From: an uncultured Peptococcaceae bacterium
GTDB taxonomy: Bacteria > Bacillota > Peptococcia > Peptococcales > Peptococcaceae
Direction of reading: 5' to 3'
DNA: 11,587 nt
Assembly: GCA_900552455.1 (NCBI GenBank)
Contig: URZX01000049.1
Span: 1-11,587, forward strand
The translations under genes were made by a program, and so were the position numbers. The stretch's first letter is position 1, and every line of letters begins with the position of its first letter. Shown in pieces: positions 7,501 to 11,587 of the stretch. The notes beneath the pieces were generated by a model, which was not told the DNA's origin, did not search any database, and saw only the letters and a program-made list of their open reading frames with translations.

Positions 7501-7534
7501 AGAGCTGCTTCATGTTGTGTGGCAGCTCTTTCTC
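7501..7534 (+). terminator. Terminator after the ABC-ECF operon
   Basis: A perfect 8-bp inverted repeat, AGAGCTGC (7501-7508) and GCAGCTCT (7522-7529), encloses a 13-nt loop and runs into TTTCTC. It lies 20 nt after the stop of the fused ATPase gene. The T-run is short and interrupted and the loop is large, so termination may be incomplete. Confidence 0.6.
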
Positions 7535-7735
7535 ATGCCTGTGAAAAGCAATGGCTGGCAGCATGTAGAGCATCTGAATGGGACTGGCTTCATGAAATAT
7601 TGGCGCGAGGGGGCGACGGTCATTCTTTGCAAAAAAATTATAAGAAATTGTGATGAAGTCAGACGGGATCTTAGCAAATCGACACCAAATCCAAGGCATT
7701 GCCTGTATAGACTTATGAAGCAATATTTGATATGA
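7535..7735 (+). pseudogene. Doubtful small ORF with a faint HicA-like pattern
   Basis: A 66-codon open frame (ATG at 7535) in the spacer before alaS. No ribosome binding site precedes it, and its first codons adjoin the operon terminator. The pattern NGW, about eight residues, G-T-G-F-M-K-Y-W, a short strand, then RNCDEVRRDL vaguely recalls HicA-like double-stranded-RNA-binding folds (GW...G-S-x-H-x-x-Y). The N-terminal helix is missing and the usual catalytic His is replaced by Phe. Its end overlaps the alaS -10. It is either a decayed fragment or chance; I would not annotate it as functional. Confidence 0.2.
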
Positions 7736-7736
7736 T
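7708..7736 (+). promoter_or_regulatory. Promoter of alaS
   Basis: The -35 TAGACT (7708-7713), a 17-bp spacer and the -10 TATGAT (7731-7736) with TG one base upstream (7728-7729, extended -10) make a good sigma-A-type promoter. Transcription should start near 7743, leaving a leader of about 30 nt that holds only the ribosome binding site GGAG (7763-7766). This leaves no room for a T-box or other long riboswitch downstream of this start. Confidence 0.65.
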
Positions 7737-7758
7737 AGGGAAAGAATGAATTCAATGA

Positions 7759-10425
<2,667 letters not shown>

Positions 10426-10432
10426 AACCAAC

Positions 10433-10693
10433 ATGAGAGACGATCTCGATCAGACGATGTATTTTGACAAGAACAACTTGCAGAAGGAGATGGGGCCAAG
10501 AGAAGTGCTCCGCGAAGTCTACGCCGCGCTGGAAGCCAAGGGCTATCAGCCGCTGAACCAGATGGTCGGCTACATCTTATCCGGAGACCCAGCCTACATC
10601 ACCAGCTACAACAATGCCCGCGCATTGATCAAGAAGTTTGACAGAGATCAGTACATCGAAGAAATGCTGGTCAACTATTTGGATGAGCGCTGA
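10433..10693 (+). CDS. ireB: IreB-family regulatory phosphoprotein (UPF0297/DUF965)
   Basis: A small soluble 86-residue protein of full family length. The N-terminus DQTMYFD followed by the LREVYAALEAKGYQPLNQ-type stretch, then GYILSGDPAYIT and the NARALI-KK-DRD segment, are diagnostic. In Enterococcus faecalis, IreB is a substrate of the PASTA kinase IreK and phosphatase IreP and acts in cephalosporin resistance; the phosphorylated Thr residues there are near the N-terminus, where this protein has Thr8. No kinase gene is in the window, so that link is family knowledge only. AAGGAG (10417-10422) overlaps the end of alaS and lies 10 nt before the ATG. The next gene starts just after this stop, and the order alaS-ireB-ruvX is widely conserved in Bacillota. 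Confidence 0.95.
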   Translation: MRDDLDQTMYFDKNNLQKEMGPREVLREVYAALEAKGYQPLNQMVGYILSGDPAYITSYNNARALIKKFDRDQYIEEMLVNYLDER

Positions 10694-10694
10694 G

Positions 10695-11117
10695 ATGACC
10701 GGACGTCTCGTATGTTTTGACGTGGGCGAACGGCGCATCGGCATCGCCGCCAGCGATCTCTTGGGGATCACAGCGCAGCCGGTGGAAACGTACACGCGCA
10801 CAGGGAAAATAGAAGAAGATTACCAGTATCTGGCGAAGATTTTGCGCGACCAGGAAGCCGTGAAGCTCGTGGTCGGCCTTCCCAAAAATATGAACAACAC
10901 CCTTGGCTTCAAGGCGCAGGAGATCCAGGAATTCATCGCCGGATTCCAGCCCCATCTGCCAGAAGGCTTTCCCATCGACTGGATCGATGAGCGACTGACC
11001 ACCGTGCAGGCCGAAGGCGTGCTCCTCGAGGCCAACGTGTCTCGAAAGAAAAGAAAGAAATTTGTAGACAAGATCGCGGCCGTGTTTATGCTGCAGGCAT
11101 ACATGGACGCTCATTAA
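10695..11117 (+). CDS. ruvX: RuvX/YqgF-type RNase H-fold nuclease (putative Holliday junction resolvase)
   Basis: A 140-residue protein of the usual YqgF length. It carries the N-terminal FDVGERRIGIAASD motif (Asp9), the VVGLPKNMN segment, the WIDERLTT motif (Asp98, Glu99) and the C-terminal KKFVDKIAAVFMLQ motif (Asp125), so the acidic residues of the RNase H-like active site are all present. Family members are proposed to resolve Holliday junctions or to act in 5'-end processing of pre-16S rRNA; the cellular role varies by species. The ATG at 10695 begins 1 nt after the ireB stop. An in-frame ATG at 10683, overlapping ireB, would add four residues and has no better ribosome binding site. A longer frame from 10638 lies wholly within ireB and is not credible. 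Weak Shine-Dalgarno sequence suggests translational coupling to ireB. Confidence 0.94.
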   Translation: MTGRLVCFDVGERRIGIAASDLLGITAQPVETYTRTGKIEEDYQYLAKILRDQEAVKLVVGLPKNMNNTLGFKAQEIQEFIAGFQPHLPEGFPIDWIDERLTTVQAEGVLLEANVSRKKRKKFVDKIAAVFMLQAYMDAH

Positions 11118-11128
11118 GGAGGATCCTC

Positions 11129-11422
11129 ATGGACGAAAACAAAGAATATCTCGACAACGAAGAAGAACTCGAAGACGGCCTCGTCGTGCTCGTAGACGAA
11201 GACGGCCACGAACACACCTTGCAGGTGCTCGAACGCGTCGAACTCAACGGCAACGACTACGCCATCCTCGTGCCTTGGGACGAGGAAGAAGACGACAGCG
11301 CCATTCCGTTCAAGATCGTCGTCGAAGACGGCGAAGAGCTGCTCTACGACATCGAAGACGACGACGAATGGGAAGCCATCGTCGAATTCTGGAACAACTA
11401 CGTCGACGAACAGGAAGACTGA
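11129..11422 (+). CDS. yrzB: DUF1292 family protein (YrzB-like)
   Basis: A 97-residue extremely acidic protein: about 38 residues are Asp or Glu, in an acidic N-terminal run, a central WDEEEDD stretch and an acidic tail. The core pattern, D-E-D-G-x-E followed by Y-A-I-L-V-P, then V-E-D-G-E-E-L-Y-D-I-E-D-D-x-E-W-E, is the DUF1292 signature. Its function is unknown. Its position right behind ruvX is the conserved one in Bacillota, which supports the call. AAGGAGG at 11116-11122 overlaps the ruvX stop and lies 6 nt before the ATG, one of the strongest ribosome binding sites in the window. It is the last gene before a strong terminator. The gene symbol follows the Bacillus subtilis homologue by position and family, not by any proven role. 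Confidence 0.92.
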   Translation: MDENKEYLDNEEELEDGLVVLVDEDGHEHTLQVLERVELNGNDYAILVPWDEEEDDSAIPFKIVVEDGEELLYDIEDDDEWEAIVEFWNNYVDEQED

Positions 11423-11435
11423 GCGACGCGTCATC

Positions 11436-11465
11436 AAGGCTGGGCCAAAGGGCCCGGCCTTTTTT
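11436..11465 (+). terminator. Strong intrinsic terminator of the alaS-ireB-ruvX-DUF1292 operon
   Basis: Arms 11436-11446 and 11451-11461 form an 11-bp GC-rich stem with a single G-T wobble, closed by an AAAG tetraloop and followed by a run of six T (11460-11465). It starts 13 nt after the DUF1292 stop. Textbook rho-independent terminator. Confidence 0.93.
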
Positions 11466-11505
11466 CGTGCACCTGTAGATCTGAATGGCGGGCGGATGCT
11501 TTCTT

Positions 11506-11534
11506 TTGACACATGTTATTCTATGTGTTATGAT
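11506..11534 (+). promoter_or_regulatory. Near-consensus promoter of the partial hicA-like gene
   Basis: A perfect -35 TTGACA (11506-11511), an exact 17-bp spacer and the -10 TATGAT (11529-11534) with an upstream TG (11526-11527). This is the strongest promoter in the window by eye. It drives a short leader with AGGAGGTG (11543-11550), 5-7 nt before the ATG at 11556. Confidence 0.82.
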
Positions 11535-11555
11535 GGAGCTGCAGGAGGTGGGGAT

Positions 11556-11587
11556 ATGAAGTCATATTCTTCCCGAGAAATCCTGAA
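11556..11587 (+). CDS. hicA: HicA-family toxin, N-terminal fragment (runs off the window)
   Basis: Only the first 10 codons and two bases are present (MKSYSSREIL, next codon begins AA). The sequence M-K-S-Y-S-S-R-E-I/V is the characteristic start of many HicA (YcfA-type) mRNA-interferase toxins, small proteins of about 60-80 residues that cleave translated mRNAs and are neutralised by HicB, usually encoded just downstream. AGGAGGTG at 11543-11550 sets the start. The family call rests on a short stretch, so the remainder of the gene, the GSHH motif and a hicB partner must be looked for beyond the window end. Confidence 0.62.
   Translation, partial: MKSYSSREIL

Noticed and set aside
10638..10694. 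Longer ruvX start inside ireB
   Set aside because: The extra 19 residues read through the conserved ireB C-terminus in another frame; the YqgF family begins at MTGRLVCFDVG.

Overview
The window looks like a chromosomal segment of a Bacillota (Firmicutes) bacterium of moderate GC content. The evidence is the conserved block alaS - ireB (UPF0297) - ruvX (yqgF) - DUF1292 gene, strong AGGAGG-type ribosome binding sites and sigma-A-like promoters. The codon style (GC-rich, frequent GCC/GAC/CTG, CCA for proline in the housekeeping genes) would fit a Negativicute, but the genus cannot be fixed from the sequence. All genes I accept are on the + strand.

Region 1 (about 1-7530) is an accessory transport locus. 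An AraC-type regulator (137-1081) is followed by five tightly packed genes. Two encode exporter-fold ABC half-transporters (membrane domain fused to ATPase; 1184-2929 and 2926-4668). The other three encode a complete dedicated ECF (energy-coupling factor) importer: a Trep_Strep/MptE-family S component (4671-5264), an EcfT/CbiQ-type transmembrane component (5261-5998) and a fused two-domain ECF ATPase (6009-7481). Gene junctions are ATGA overlaps or gaps of 2-10 nt, so this should be one translationally coupled operon, and a hairpin terminator closes it at about 7501-7534. Between the regulator and the operon lie a 15-bp direct repeat with one mismatch (probable AraC-family operator), a perfect TATAAT without a recognisable -35, and a long hairpin with a T-run that overlaps this -10. 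From family knowledge, AraC/PchR-like regulators, exporter-fold ABC pairs of the YbtP/YbtQ-IrtAB type and Trep_Strep ECF modules point to uptake of an iron chelate, haem or similar metal-linked compound. The pair-plus-ECF order recalls the distal sia genes of group A Streptococcus. The substrate is inference.

Region 2 (about 7535-7773) is a 240-nt spacer with a doubtful small HicA-like reading frame and a good extended -10 promoter for alaS. No T-box leader is visible.

Region 3 (7774-11465) is the housekeeping block: alanyl-tRNA synthetase, the IreB-type phosphoprotein, the RuvX/YqgF nuclease-fold protein and a very acidic DUF1292 protein. It ends in a strong intrinsic terminator.

Region 4 (11466-11587) has a near-consensus promoter, a strong ribosome binding site and the first 10 complete codons of a gene whose N-terminus matches HicA mRNA-interferase toxins. 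The rest lies beyond the window.
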